NCBI GenBank assembly: GCA_014763715.1
Contig: JACXUV010000013.1
Coordinates: forward strand, 1-64,000
Source of the DNA: Rhodobacterales bacterium
GTDB taxonomy: Bacteria > Pseudomonadota > Alphaproteobacteria > Caulobacterales > Hyphomonadaceae
Length of the DNA: 64,000 nt
Reading direction: 5' to 3'
The translations under genes were made by a program, and so were the position numbers. A model generated the notes under the pieces. It searched no databases. It had not been told where the DNA came from and saw only the letters and a program-made list of their open reading frames with translations. Shown here in pieces: positions 43,911-52,074 of the stretch. How positions within the stretch are numbered: position 1 is the stretch's first letter; each line of letters begins with the position of its first letter.

Positions 43911-45344
43911 TTACAGTCTGATATCGAGACCACCACCTGCCGTGCGGGCAGGGCGGAGGGTTTCGGCGGCCGTAGCCGTCGGTGCGAGTAGAGATGTGTC
44001 GGCTGTGCCGTTGGCTTCAAAAAGCCTGGCCGGAGCAGGCGTCTGCGCTTGCTGGTGACCCGATTGTTGCTGCTGGAACGTCATGTTCTGGCTGGACAAG
44101 CCCCCCCGTTCGAGGGCCTGGGTGAGTTCGAAGTGCATCAGACGCAGCTGCCGCATGGCTTCAGGTGTTTCACCTGTGACAGTCACATGCTGAAGGCCAT
44201 GGGCGTCGAACTTGAAGTCGATTGATACGCGGCCGAGTTCCGGCGGATCCAGTTGCACCGTAATCTGGTCAGGTGTGTCATCCGGCGAGGCGACTGCATC
44301 ACTGATGATCTTCACCGTGTCTGCTGGGCTCGCCGTGACGAGCGCGTTGGTTGGTGTCATTTGCAGTTGTGGCTGGCTCGCCTGAGGTGTCTGTGCCTGT
44401 GCAGGGGGGGCGGCTGAAGCCAGCATGGTAGCTCCATCGAGGACGGGCGCTGTACTGACAGATGCTTTGGTCTTGCTGGTGCTGCTTCCGCTATCCAAGT
44501 CGGAAATATCGGATGGTGGTTCTGCATCAGGGAAGAGGGGTGTTTCGGCTGTGGCCGTTTCAGAGGCAACTGTTTTGGCACTCAGGGAAGCAATTTCTGA
44601 CGGGGATGCGGCGTCAGTTGCTCCTGGCAAAGCTGCTACTGGCTCTGATGTGCTGGTTTTCAGGTTTTGTGCTGTTTCAATTGCGCGCGTGCGGCTTTGC
44701 GGGTTGGCTTCCGCTACGACTGCTTGAGAAGCAAACAGCTGAGAGTCCGATTGAGTGTCAGAAGGCGGAGGCGCAGCCTGCGCTGCAACGTCTGTTCGAG
44801 CACTGGTTTTGTCGTGTGTCGATGATGATACGGCCTGTGCCGTCCCTGACAGGTCGGCGCTCAGGACTTCCGGATCATCGATCACGATGGAAGTTGCAGT
44901 GTCCTGGGGTGGTGGGGCACCAACTGCCAGAGGAATGACGTCGACGTTTGCTGCGTCGTCACTTGTATCAGTGGCTTCCAAGCCAGGGGCAGGTATCTCG
45001 GTGTCCAGTGCGCTGGCCGCCAATGCCTGTGCATCTTCCGCTTCTGCAGGCATGTCTGTTGCGGATGGTAAAATATCCCCTGCGGCTTGCGCCTCTTTCT
45101 CGGATGTTTCGCTGTCAGCTTCAGATTCAGCTGGGAGCAGGGGAATCGTTAGGGCGGCCTGTGCCGTGCCAGCGCTCTGTGCCTCAGGGGAGCGCGCGCT
45201 GGCATGCTTTGCTGTTTCTTCGCTTTGCTGCAGCGTACGAGCAAAAGCTTCGCCGGACTCGCCGTTTGAGAGCGCGCGATCTTGACGGCCTGTCTGGGTG
45301 GCCGATTTCGGAAAGATCAGGTCCGATTCAATCACAGATGTCAT
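43911..45344 (-). CDS. fliK: Flagellar hook-length control protein FliK
   Basis: Secreted ruler protein that switches export from hook to filament, 477 aa. The first 330 residues are low-complexity Ala/Ser/Thr/Asp-rich, as expected for this family. The C-terminal Flg_hook domain is clear: ITVQLDPPELGRVSIDFKFDAHGLQHVTVTGETPEAMRQLRLMHFELTQALERGG. A Gln-rich tail follows. It is the first gene of a fliK-flgD minus-strand pair, divergent from cheL. Confidence 0.9.
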   Translation of the reverse strand: MTSVIESDLIFPKSATQTGRQDRALSNGESGEAFARTLQQSEETAKHASARSPEAQSAGTAQAALTIPLLPAESEADSETSEKEAQAAGDILPSATDMPAEAEDAQALAASALDTEIPAPGLEATDTSDDAANVDVIPLAVGAPPPQDTATSIVIDDPEVLSADLSGTAQAVSSSTHDKTSARTDVAAQAAPPPSDTQSDSQLFASQAVVAEANPQSRTRAIETAQNLKTSTSEPVAALPGATDAASPSEIASLSAKTVASETATAETPLFPDAEPPSDISDLDSGSSTSKTKASVSTAPVLDGATMLASAAPPAQAQTPQASQPQLQMTPTNALVTASPADTVKIISDAVASPDDTPDQITVQLDPPELGRVSIDFKFDAHGLQHVTVTGETPEAMRQLRLMHFELTQALERGGLSSQNMTFQQQQSGHQQAQTPAPARLFEANGTADTSLLAPTATAAETLRPARTAGGGLDIRL

Positions 45345-45465
45345 AATCGGTTACGATACCCCGTCCCAATGTTAACCAAGTTACAACGAAAGGACATGAA
45401 AACAGCGTTAACGCGGATGCGATCGCGTCGAATATTTAAGCGGGTGTCCGGACCCGGAGGATCAG
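45345..45465. promoter_or_regulatory. Divergent fliK/cheL promoter region
   Basis: 121 bases with GTTAAC at 45371 and 45407 and another TTAA at 45436. CGGAGGATC directly before the cheL ATG is its ribosome site. No sigma-54 signature seen. Confidence 0.4.
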
Positions 45466-45786
45466 ATGACGCAACCTGTGTCGCTTCAGACTTATACCCC
45501 GCCCACTGCCAGTACACATGGCCAGAGTACGGCAGGGCAGGGGACTGACGAGACGTCCGATATCGGAAAACGTTTCGAGCAGATGCTTTGGACTGAAATG
45601 CTTACCTATGCCGGGCTCGATAAGGCATTCGCGCAGGATGGTGGGCAGGCCGCGGAGACATTCTCACGTTATGTCGTGGAGGCGATTGCTGCTGATCTTG
45701 CCGAGACCCATCCAATGGGGCTGGGGGAGGCGGTCGATAGCTCCGTGGCGGCATCGCAATCATATCAGCAGGATGGAAAGTCATGA
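45466..45786 (+). CDS. Rod-binding protein, FlgJ N-terminal type (CheL-like)
   Basis: Small rod-scaffold protein of 106 aa. The FlgJ N-terminal motif FEQMLWTEMLTYAGLDKAFAQDGGQAAETFSRYVVEAIA is clear. The muramidase domain found in enterobacterial FlgJ is absent, as in alphaproteobacterial CheL, so another lytic enzyme must open the cell wall. CGGAGG precedes the ATG. The end overlaps the next gene by four bases. Confidence 0.85.
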   Translation: MTQPVSLQTYTPPTASTHGQSTAGQGTDETSDIGKRFEQMLWTEMLTYAGLDKAFAQDGGQAAETFSRYVVEAIAADLAETHPMGLGEAVDSSVAASQSYQQDGKS

Positions 45787-46163
45787 GCCAGGCAGGCGTA
45801 CAGGAAGAAATCGACGGCTTGAGAGAGGCGCTGATCCTTGAACAGCAGTACCTTCTCGCGGGGCGCGCGCGGGAAACTGTGTCATTGATGGATGCCAAGC
45901 TGTCCGCCATGGACGCACTGCAAGCGGCCTTTGGAACGCTTGAGCCCGGTGAGGTTCCTTCTGCTTACCGGCGGGATATGGCTGAGATTGTCGGTCTCGC
46001 CAAAGAGAATGCAATCCATTTCGACGCGATTCAGAACGGCATTCGCCGGGCGATTCAGCGGCTCGAGTCGCAACATGCGAATGCTTATGTCGGCTCGTAT
46101 ACGCAAACAGGCGGTAAGGTAGCGTTTACAGAAGTGACTGGTCGGTTCCTGAAAAAGGCCTGA
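45783..46163 (+). CDS. FlgN-like flagellar chaperone candidate
   Basis: Helical protein of 126 aa predicted to be an export chaperone of the FlgN type (partners FlgK and FlgL). Evidence is the all-helical sequence (VQEEIDGLREALILEQQYLLAGRARETVSLMDAKLSAM), its size and its position directly after the FlgJ-like gene with ATGA overlap, a common place for flgN. The similarity to FlgN is not strong at the residue level. Confidence 0.6.
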   Translation: MSQAGVQEEIDGLREALILEQQYLLAGRARETVSLMDAKLSAMDALQAAFGTLEPGEVPSAYRRDMAEIVGLAKENAIHFDAIQNGIRRAIQRLESQHANAYVGSYTQTGGKVAFTEVTGRFLKKA

Positions 46164-46305
46164 CTGGTTAACTGCTTGTACACTCCCCGATTGTATCCAG
46201 TTCATGAAACCTGGAGGGGTTGGCGGATTTCCGCAGTCAGGATGACACGTAGATTAATTCAGGCCGCGACGCGTTCGCAGGCCGCGATCCTTGAGGGATG
46301 GTATT
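46164..46305 (+). promoter_or_regulatory. Flagellin promoter and 5' leader
   Basis: 142 bases before the flagellin ATG. GTTAAC occurs at 46167. Two identical CAGGCCGCGA units (46260-46269 and 46278-46287) lie 18 bases apart in the likely mRNA leader, just before the GAGGGA ribosome site. FlbT, encoded downstream, is known in Caulobacter to bind a flagellin leader, so these repeats are candidate regulatory elements. Confidence 0.4.
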
Positions 46306-47553
46306 ATGTCCAGTATTCTGACTAACAATAGCGCGATGGTTGCGCTCGACACGCTGCGCAGCATCAACAAGAACCTTGCTACGGTTCAAAACGAAATCTC
46401 GACCGGCAAGAAAGTTTCCAGCGCCAAGGACAACGCGGCGATCTGGGCTATCTCGACAGTCATGTCGACGGATGTCGAAAGCTTCAAGCAAATCTCCGAC
46501 TCGCTGAACCTCGGTTCGTCGACCGTGGGCGTTGCACGTGTTGCTGCTGAAAAGGTCACCGGTCTTCTGCAAGACATGAAAGACTTGATCGTCAGTGCAC
46601 AGCAGGCCAACGTCGACCGCTCGAAGATCCAGACTGAGATCGACGAAATCACCAAGAACATCGAATCTGTTGTCGGTGCCGCTCAGTTCAACGGCCTGAA
46701 CCTGATCGACGGTTCTTCCTCCGACGACGTGAAAATCCTGTCTTCGCTCGACCGCGATTCCAGCGGCACGGTGACGGCTTCCTTCATCGACGTTGCCCGT
46801 CATGATCTCTCGATCAGCAACACGTCTTCGACCGCTGTCATGGGCACCACGGCTGTGACCGACACGACGATCATCAACAATGGCGGTACTGCTGCTGGTA
46901 CGGGTGCCACGCTGGGTACGGGTGCTGATCAGGACGTGACGATCGCTTCAGTTGCTGATGGCTATTCCTACAGCATCGTTCTTGATGACTCGGCCGCTGC
47001 GAACAGCATCGGGCAGCGTACATTCGAGTATGTTGCAGGCGCAGATGACAGCGTGACATCGGTCGCTGCGAATCTGGCCCACCAGATGGAAACCTTCTTC
47101 TCGGCAACTGGTGAAACCAACTACTCGGTTTCCCGTGACGGCGAAGTGATCACGATCTCCAACGCTTCGGGCGACGACCTGACCATCACGGCGTCTTCGT
47201 TCACGGGCGGTACGGCTGGTGTTTCGGCTGGTGGCCTTGGTAACGTTTCGACCATCGACGTGACCACCGACGCTGGTGCAACGTCGGCTTTGACGGCCAT
47301 TGAAGGCCTGCTGCAGACCTCAATCGACGCCGCTGCCGGCTTCGGTTCATCGCAGACCCGTATTGAAAACCAGACTGAGTTCGTCAGCTCCCTGATCGAC
47401 TCCATGACTTCCGGTATCGGCGGTCTGGTCGATGCTGATATGGAAGCTGCTTCCGCGAAACTGCAGGCCCTGCAGGTTCAGCAGCAGCTCGGCGTTCAGT
47501 CTCTCTCTATCGCTAACCAGGCGCCGCAGACACTTCTGTCGCTGTTCCGCTAA
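46306..47553 (+). CDS. Flagellin
   Basis: Filament protein of 415 aa, the only flagellin in the window. The N-terminal D0/D1 region (SILTNNSAMVALDTLRSINKNLATVQNEISTGKKVSSAKDNAAIWAIS) and C-terminal helix (DMEAASAKLQALQVQQQLGVQSLSIANQAPQTLLSLFR) are typical of alphaproteobacterial flagellins. The central part is Thr/Ala/Gly/Asp-rich and variable. ATG 46306 is preceded by GAGGGA; an upstream TTG would be an unlikely start. A strong hairpin follows, then flaF and flbT. Confidence 0.95.
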   Translation: MSSILTNNSAMVALDTLRSINKNLATVQNEISTGKKVSSAKDNAAIWAISTVMSTDVESFKQISDSLNLGSSTVGVARVAAEKVTGLLQDMKDLIVSAQQANVDRSKIQTEIDEITKNIESVVGAAQFNGLNLIDGSSSDDVKILSSLDRDSSGTVTASFIDVARHDLSISNTSSTAVMGTTAVTDTTIINNGGTAAGTGATLGTGADQDVTIASVADGYSYSIVLDDSAAANSIGQRTFEYVAGADDSVTSVAANLAHQMETFFSATGETNYSVSRDGEVITISNASGDDLTITASSFTGGTAGVSAGGLGNVSTIDVTTDAGATSALTAIEGLLQTSIDAAAGFGSSQTRIENQTEFVSSLIDSMTSGIGGLVDADMEAASAKLQALQVQQQLGVQSLSIANQAPQTLLSLFR

Positions 47554-47560
47554 TATGACT

Positions 47561-47596
47561 GATAGCCCGGGAGCCAATGTCGGTTCCCGGGCTATC
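47561..47596 (+). terminator. Strong hairpin between flagellin and flaF
   Basis: GATAGCCCGGGAGCC (47561-47575) pairs with GGTTCCCGGGCTATC (47582-47596) over 15 positions with one G-U pair and a six-base loop. It starts seven bases after the flagellin stop. There is no T-run, so it may stabilise or process the flagellin mRNA, or partly end transcription before flaF. Confidence 0.7.
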
Positions 47597-47622
47597 CGCA
47601 CTACACTTTCCAGGAGGATGCA

Positions 47623-48012
47623 TTGCAATCATTGGCTTTCAAGGCTTATGGGGAGGTCACGCAACGCACCGCTGGGGAAAAAGATATTGAACTTGCGCTG
47701 TTCCGGCAGATCACGGATGCGCTAAAACAGGTCTCTGAGGCTGAAGATGTGCAGCCAACGGATTGGGCAGAGGCCATCCACCGAAATCAGCAGTTGTGGA
47801 CGACGATTGCGATCGACCTGCTTCACCCTGGCAACGCCCTGCCGGACGAGTTGAAGCGGAGCCTTTTGTATCTCGCGGAATTTGTTCGTCAGTCCAGCAT
47901 GAAGATCATGGCCGGCGAAGGAGAGATCGCCGATCTGATTGAAGTCAATCAATCCATCATGAATGGTCTTTCCGGCGCCGTGGCGCCTGTCATGGCCGGG
48001 GAGGGCGTCTGA
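47623..48012 (+). CDS. flaF: Flagellar biosynthesis regulator FlaF
   Basis: FlaF activates flagellin translation or secretion in alphaproteobacteria, opposing FlbT; 129 aa, cytoplasmic. The family start QSLAFKAYGEV and the segment WAEAIHRNQQLWTTIAIDLLHPGNALPDELKRSLLYLAEFV are clear. It starts with TTG 47623, five bases after a perfect AGGAGG (47612-47617); no in-frame ATG fits. An inefficient start behind a hairpin suggests deliberately low expression. The stop overlaps flbT as TGATG. Confidence 0.9.
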   Translation: MQSLAFKAYGEVTQRTAGEKDIELALFRQITDALKQVSEAEDVQPTDWAEAIHRNQQLWTTIAIDLLHPGNALPDELKRSLLYLAEFVRQSSMKIMAGEGEIADLIEVNQSIMNGLSGAVAPVMAGEGV

Positions 48013-48446
48013 TGTCGGGGCTGGTATTCAAGGTCGCGCCGGGTGAACGGTTTATCGTCAATGGGGCAACGCTTGAGAATGGCGACAAACCTGCACGTAT
48101 TCGTGTCGTTGAAGGTGATGCACGTGTGCTGCGCTGCCGCGATGCGATGCATCCTGAAGACGTCAACACCCCGGTCAAACAGGTCTACTATGCGATCCAG
48201 CTTCTGGTGACGGGTGATCTGAAAGAAGAGACGACCGTTCCGGCGATTGACGCTGAATGCGCGCGCCTGGAGGATGTATTTGGTCACATTGACCCGGAGC
48301 TGATCCCGGTTCTGCGTTCCATGGTCAGCCGCGGCAACTATTATTCGGCCATGTGCCATCTGCGCCAGATCATGCCGATTGAGGCGGAACTTCTGGCCAT
48401 GCCAGTAAGACAGGCAGAGCCTGTGCGTGAGGCGAAGGTCGCCTGA
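48012..48446 (+). CDS. flbT: Flagellin mRNA regulator FlbT
   Basis: FlbT represses flagellin synthesis by acting on the flagellin mRNA leader (known in Caulobacter), 144 aa. Family features are the start SGLVFKVAPGERFIVNGATLENGDKPARIRVVEGDARVLRCRD and the later TPVKQVYYAIQLLVTG with helices near LEDVFGH and YYSAMCHLRQIMPIE. It shares bases with the flaF stop, so the two antagonists are co-translated. The likely target leader lies 1.7 kb upstream. Confidence 0.93.
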   Translation: MSGLVFKVAPGERFIVNGATLENGDKPARIRVVEGDARVLRCRDAMHPEDVNTPVKQVYYAIQLLVTGDLKEETTVPAIDAECARLEDVFGHIDPELIPVLRSMVSRGNYYSAMCHLRQIMPIEAELLAMPVRQAEPVREAKVA

Positions 48447-48450
48447 CGCC

Positions 48451-49281
48451 ATGTTTCAGCCGGCTATCCCGCTATCAGGCATCGCTGGGTGGAAGTTCCT
48501 GCAATCCACTTATACCCGCCAGTTGGAAAGCTATAGCGACTCTCCGCAAATCCGGAACGACCGGGATTACATGCTGGAGAAGCTATCTGAGCCAATGAGC
48601 ATCGACGATCTCATGGCGGACAAGCGATTGCTTCGCGTGACGATGACAGCATTCGGTCTTGCTGGTGAAGAGTGGAAGGGCGGTTTTATCCGCAAGGCAC
48701 TTGAAGAGGTTGCGGATCCGGAAAGCACTTTCCTGGCGCGTCTGAACAATACCAAGTATACGAACTTCGCCGAAGCCCTGTCACCGGTGGACGGGAAGAT
48801 CATCATGTCTTCCTCCGAATTGGCGAAGATTGCTGTCAACTTCGAGGCAGAGTCGTTCCAGACGGCTGTGGGCGAGATCAATGATTCCATGCGTCTGGCG
48901 CTCAACTACCAATCCGAGATCTCGGAAATGGTCGGGACCGATTCAAGCGACAAGACGATCCTTTACCGTATTCTCGGCGATGTGCCGGTTCGGACCGTGA
49001 TGGAAACGGCTTTCAATCTACCGGACGGGCTGAGCAGTCTGGATCTCGACCGGCAGGCAGAGATTCTTGAAAAGCAGATCACATCCGTTCTTGGTATCAG
49101 TGACCTGTCTGATCTCAGCAAACCTGAGGTGACAGAGAAAATGATCAACCGGTTTCTGGCCATGGAAACGATCGAGAACGGATCGACCTCCTATTCACCA
49201 GCTTCCGCAGCTCTGACATTGCTCAGCAGCGGTGTAGGCAGTCAGGCAAGTGAGAACCTGTTCCTTAGCTTGCTGAGCTAG
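48451..49281 (+). CDS. DUF1217-domain flagellar protein
   Basis: Protein of 276 aa with the DUF1217 pattern: GWKFLQSTYTRQLESYSDSPQIRNDRDYMLEKL, FGLAGEEWKGGFIRKALEE, and YQSEISEMVGTDSSDKTILYRILGDVPVRTVMETAF. The family is found in alphaproteobacterial flagellar clusters; its exact role is not established, although the repeats resemble axial or junction proteins. ATG 48451 follows the flbT stop by four bases. Its last 17 bases overlap the 3' end of the converging fliI gene. Confidence 0.82.
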   Translation: MFQPAIPLSGIAGWKFLQSTYTRQLESYSDSPQIRNDRDYMLEKLSEPMSIDDLMADKRLLRVTMTAFGLAGEEWKGGFIRKALEEVADPESTFLARLNNTKYTNFAEALSPVDGKIIMSSSELAKIAVNFEAESFQTAVGEINDSMRLALNYQSEISEMVGTDSSDKTILYRILGDVPVRTVMETAFNLPDGLSSLDLDRQAEILEKQITSVLGISDLSDLSKPEVTEKMINRFLAMETIENGSTSYSPASAALTLLSSGVGSQASENLFLSLLS

Positions 49282-50611
49282 ACGTTGTATCCCGGCGTGG
49301 CAGCGAGTTTTCCGGCCCGAGAATACTTTCCAGATTTCTGAATGCGGCGTCTATGCCGTCCGGGTTTTTCGTGCCCATGAAACGGTCGAGCGCCGCGAAA
49401 AGGGCGATAGCATTGTCGCCTTCGGTGTCCTTTCCGAACTCGTACAGGTTTGCGCGCAGCATTGGTTCAAGCTCTTCGTACAGGGCCAGGCTGCGCCGGC
49501 ATCGGCGGATCGTCACATTCTCTTCTTCTGTCGCAGCATGCGGCAGCGCGCGGGACACAGACCGCAACACGTCGATTGCGGGATAGCGCTGACGTTCGGC
49601 GATCTGCCGCGAGAGGATGATGTGTCCATCCAGAATGCCACGGATCATGTCGGCAACTGGCTCCTCCATGTCGGATCCGGCAACGAGTACGGAATAAATG
49701 GCCGTGATGTCGCCCTTGTTGCCAAGGCCCGGGCCGGCCCGTTCCGCAAGTTCGGAGATGACCCTTACAGTTGATGGCGGAAAAGCGTTCAGGGCCGGCG
49801 TTTCCCCAGCCAGAAGAGCGGTTTCCCGGTGGGCCTCGGCAAAGCGCGTGATGGAGTCAAACAGGAAGAGGACATTGTGCCCCTCATCCCGGAAGTGTTC
49901 GGCGGCCGTTATGGCACAATAGGCGGCGCGTTTCTTGGCGCCGGGCGGTTCGCTGGCCGTCGCCGCGACCACGACCGTTTTCGACATGATCGATTGCGGC
50001 AGGACATTCCGGACAAACTCATTCACCTCGCGGGAGCGTTCGCCGATCAGCGCGATGACGACCCGGTCTGCTTCCAGTCCGGCCGCGAGTGAGCCGAGGA
50101 AGGTGGACTTGCCTACGCCGGACCCCGCAAACAGGCCGAGGCGTTGCCCCTGACAGATTGGCAGCAGCGTGTCCGTCACCATCCAACCGGTTGCCAAGCG
50201 TCCGCCGATGCCGCGCCGGGCATGTGCGGGCAGGGGAGCAGAGTTTAACCGCCTATTGGTAGCACGAAGAGGAGCGGAGGGTGCCTGCGTACCGGTCACC
50301 TCCCCACGATAGTTGACGATCTGGCCGAGCCAGTGATCGCCCGGCTCGATGCGCGGTTCCTGCTGGATCTGGACTGCATCGCCGATCCGGATCGCATCGC
50401 AGGGGGAGAAAAGGAGGGCGGTGACACTGTCGCCTGAAATCGAGAGGACCTCACCCAGAATGGTGGTGTCCTGTTTCTCGATTACGATTTCATTGCCAAC
50501 CCCGGCGAGTTCGCTGATCCCCGCAATCTTCACCATGCCGGGGGCAACCTCCGTCACAGTGCCCCAGAGGTTATAAAGTGTGAACGAGGGCGAAGCTGCA
50601 CCCATCGGCAT
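49265..50611 (-). CDS. fliI: Flagellar export ATPase FliI
   Basis: Energises export of rod, hook and filament proteins, 448 aa. Walker A is GLFAGSGVGKST (159-170); the ATPase core has ALIGERSREVNEFV, LFLFDSITRFAEAHRE and the DITAIYSVLVAGSDMEEPVADMIRGILDGHI block. It is monocistronic on the minus strand, divergent from the flgB operon and overlapping the DUF1217 gene by 17 bases. FliH (27664) and a FliJ-like protein (55997) are encoded elsewhere in the block. Confidence 0.96.
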   Translation of the reverse strand: MPMGAASPSFTLYNLWGTVTEVAPGMVKIAGISELAGVGNEIVIEKQDTTILGEVLSISGDSVTALLFSPCDAIRIGDAVQIQQEPRIEPGDHWLGQIVNYRGEVTGTQAPSAPLRATNRRLNSAPLPAHARRGIGGRLATGWMVTDTLLPICQGQRLGLFAGSGVGKSTFLGSLAAGLEADRVVIALIGERSREVNEFVRNVLPQSIMSKTVVVAATASEPPGAKKRAAYCAITAAEHFRDEGHNVLFLFDSITRFAEAHRETALLAGETPALNAFPPSTVRVISELAERAGPGLGNKGDITAIYSVLVAGSDMEEPVADMIRGILDGHIILSRQIAERQRYPAIDVLRSVSRALPHAATEEENVTIRRCRRSLALYEELEPMLRANLYEFGKDTEGDNAIALFAALDRFMGTKNPDGIDAAFRNLESILGPENSLPRRDTTSSSAS

Positions 50612-50705
50612 GGGGTAAATCCTAACAAAACGCGTCGATCGGTTAACTATTTCTTCAACTTATCGCTTGAAGTCTTGTTAACGAGTTAACCAAGGCGAAT
50701 CTGTC
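50612..50705. promoter_or_regulatory. Divergent fliI/flgB promoter region
   Basis: 94 bases with three GTTAAC motifs (50642, 50677, 50685); the last two are eight bases apart, start to start. An inverted repeat CTTCAA-N8-TTGAAG lies at 50653-50672 between them. Candidate CtrA-family control of the flgB-fliJ operon. Confidence 0.45.
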
Positions 50706-51062
50706 ATGATTTCCCAGCTTCCGCTTTTCGAAATCTACGGCGCGATGGCCCGTTATGCTGCGGAAAGCCAGAAGGTGAGCGCGACCAATATCGCGCATGC
50801 CGACGAGCCTGGGTACAAGGCCAAACAGCTGGAGTCGTTCGAGACGTATCTGGCGCGCACGGCGAACAGCGCAGCGCACACAGGGTTGAACAGCTCGTTC
50901 AAGGTAGTCGAATCGGATGCACCGCTCTCGCCAAACGGAAACTCTGTCAGCATTGAGATGGAAATGTTCCGGTCGGCTGAAGCGGCCGGCCAGCATGAGC
51001 AGGCGATGACGGTTTATTCCAAATCGCTCGAATTGTTGCGTACGGCTCTGGGCAAGTATTGA
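50706..51062 (+). CDS. flgB: Flagellar proximal rod protein FlgB
   Basis: First gene of an eight-gene operon, 118 aa. FlgB family features are FEIYGAMARYAAESQKVSATNIAHADEPGYKAK at the start and EMEMFRSAEAAGQHEQAMTVYSKSLELLRTAL at the end. ATG 50706 follows AAGGCGAATC. The rod proteins FlgC and FliE follow immediately. Confidence 0.93.
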   Translation: MISQLPLFEIYGAMARYAAESQKVSATNIAHADEPGYKAKQLESFETYLARTANSAAHTGLNSSFKVVESDAPLSPNGNSVSIEMEMFRSAEAAGQHEQAMTVYSKSLELLRTALGKY

Positions 51063-51073
51063 GGGAGGTTTGA

Positions 51074-51457
51074 ATGAATCCACTCAAGACAATCATGATG
51101 CAGGCGGTCTCCGGCATGTCGCTGGAGCAGCAGAGGATTACGTTGGCGTCCGAGAATATTTCGAACGTCGACACGCCCGGCTATCGCCGCAAATTGTTGC
51201 TGCAGGAGGCTCTTCCGGGACAAGGGGCGGACTTTTCGGCAACCAAGGTCATGCTGGATGAGGCGCCGGGCCAGAAAGAATATGATCCGTCCAATCCGAT
51301 GGCTGATCAGGAAGGATATGTCACCATGTCCAATGTTTCGCTGATCACGGAAATGGCAGATTTGCGCGATGCCAATCGTACCTACGAGGCCAACCTGAAC
51401 TCCTTTCAGCAGGCCCGGACGATGTATCAGTCGCTGCTGGATGTTTTACGCCGATAA
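51074..51457 (+). CDS. flgC: Flagellar proximal rod protein FlgC
   Basis: Rod protein of 127 aa with SGMSLEQQRITLASENISNVDTPGYRRK at the start and the FlgC-type end GYVTMSNVSLITEMADLRDANRTYEANLNSFQQARTMYQSLLDVL. GGGAGG lies before its ATG. It sits between flgB and fliE. Confidence 0.93.
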   Translation: MNPLKTIMMQAVSGMSLEQQRITLASENISNVDTPGYRRKLLLQEALPGQGADFSATKVMLDEAPGQKEYDPSNPMADQEGYVTMSNVSLITEMADLRDANRTYEANLNSFQQARTMYQSLLDVLRR

Positions 51458-51480
51458 GGCGGTAAGAGGGGATATGGGTC

Positions 51481-51786
51481 ATGTCGATAGTGGGTTTCAA
51501 TGCCTATACGGCGCTTAACACCGCCCGTCCTGCAGATGCAGCCGGGTCGGCTGGTGCTGCAGCGAAAACCGGCGACGACAAGAACGTTGTTACGGAAGGT
51601 ATTTCGGATTTCCGGACGGCCCTTCAGCAAGCGGAAAACTCCGCTATGCAAACAGCCGTTTCCGGCGCCGATCCGCATGCCATGGTGGCTGCACTCGCCA
51701 ATGCCGAGATGATGCTCGATGCCGCGGTAACGATCCGTGACAAGGTGGTCGAAGCCTATCAGGAACTGCTGCGGATGCCGGTCTGA
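51481..51786 (+). CDS. fliE: Flagellar hook-basal body adaptor FliE
   Basis: Adaptor between the MS ring and the rod, 101 aa. The C-terminal helix pair ISDFRTALQQAENSAMQTAVSGADPHAMVAALANAEMMLDAAVTIRDKVVEAYQELLRMPV is the FliE signature. The N-terminal 40 residues are low complexity. It follows flgC and precedes fliQ by 16 bases. Confidence 0.93.
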   Translation: MSIVGFNAYTALNTARPADAAGSAGAAAKTGDDKNVVTEGISDFRTALQQAENSAMQTAVSGADPHAMVAALANAEMMLDAAVTIRDKVVEAYQELLRMPV

Positions 51787-51802
51787 GGCCGGATATTGCT
51801 GC

Positions 51803-52066
51803 ATGTCTGAAGCGGAAATCTTTGAGATTCTACGCGCGCACATCTGGGGCGCGGCCATGATGGCGCTGCCGATCCTGGTGACCACGCTGATTCTCGGTTT
51901 CGTGATTGGTTTGCTTCAGGCGCTGACGTCCATTCAGGAAATGACGCTGACATTCATTCCGAAGATCTTCGCCGTCATCGTCGTGTTCTTCCTGTCACTT
52001 GGCTACATGACCCGTATCGTGCTCGACTTGTTCAATAATTACGTCCTGCCCCTCATTTCAGAATAG
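51803..52066 (+). CDS. fliQ: Flagellar export gate protein FliQ
   Basis: Two-helix export-gate subunit, 87 aa. EIFEILRAHIWGAAMMALPILVTTLILGFVIGLLQALTSIQEMTLTFIPKIFAVIVV is the family pattern. ATG 51803 was chosen; the open frame extends upstream into fliE, but those residues are not FliQ-like. It is followed after eight bases by flhA. Confidence 0.94.
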   Translation: MSEAEIFEILRAHIWGAAMMALPILVTTLILGFVIGLLQALTSIQEMTLTFIPKIFAVIVVFFLSLGYMTRIVLDLFNNYVLPLISE

Positions 52067-52074
52067 GTTCCGCC

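Noticed and set aside
45466..45786. Truncated flgJ missing its muramidase domain
   Set aside because: The single-domain form is normal for CheL-type proteins of alphaproteobacteria, and the next gene starts with an ATGA overlap, so nothing was lost.
46162..46178. TGGTTAACTGCTTGTA as a sigma-54 promoter for flagellin
   Set aside because: Spacing fits TGG-N8-TTG, but the CAC and the -12 GC are missing, so the match is too weak. I found no good sigma-54 site in the other main flagellar gaps.
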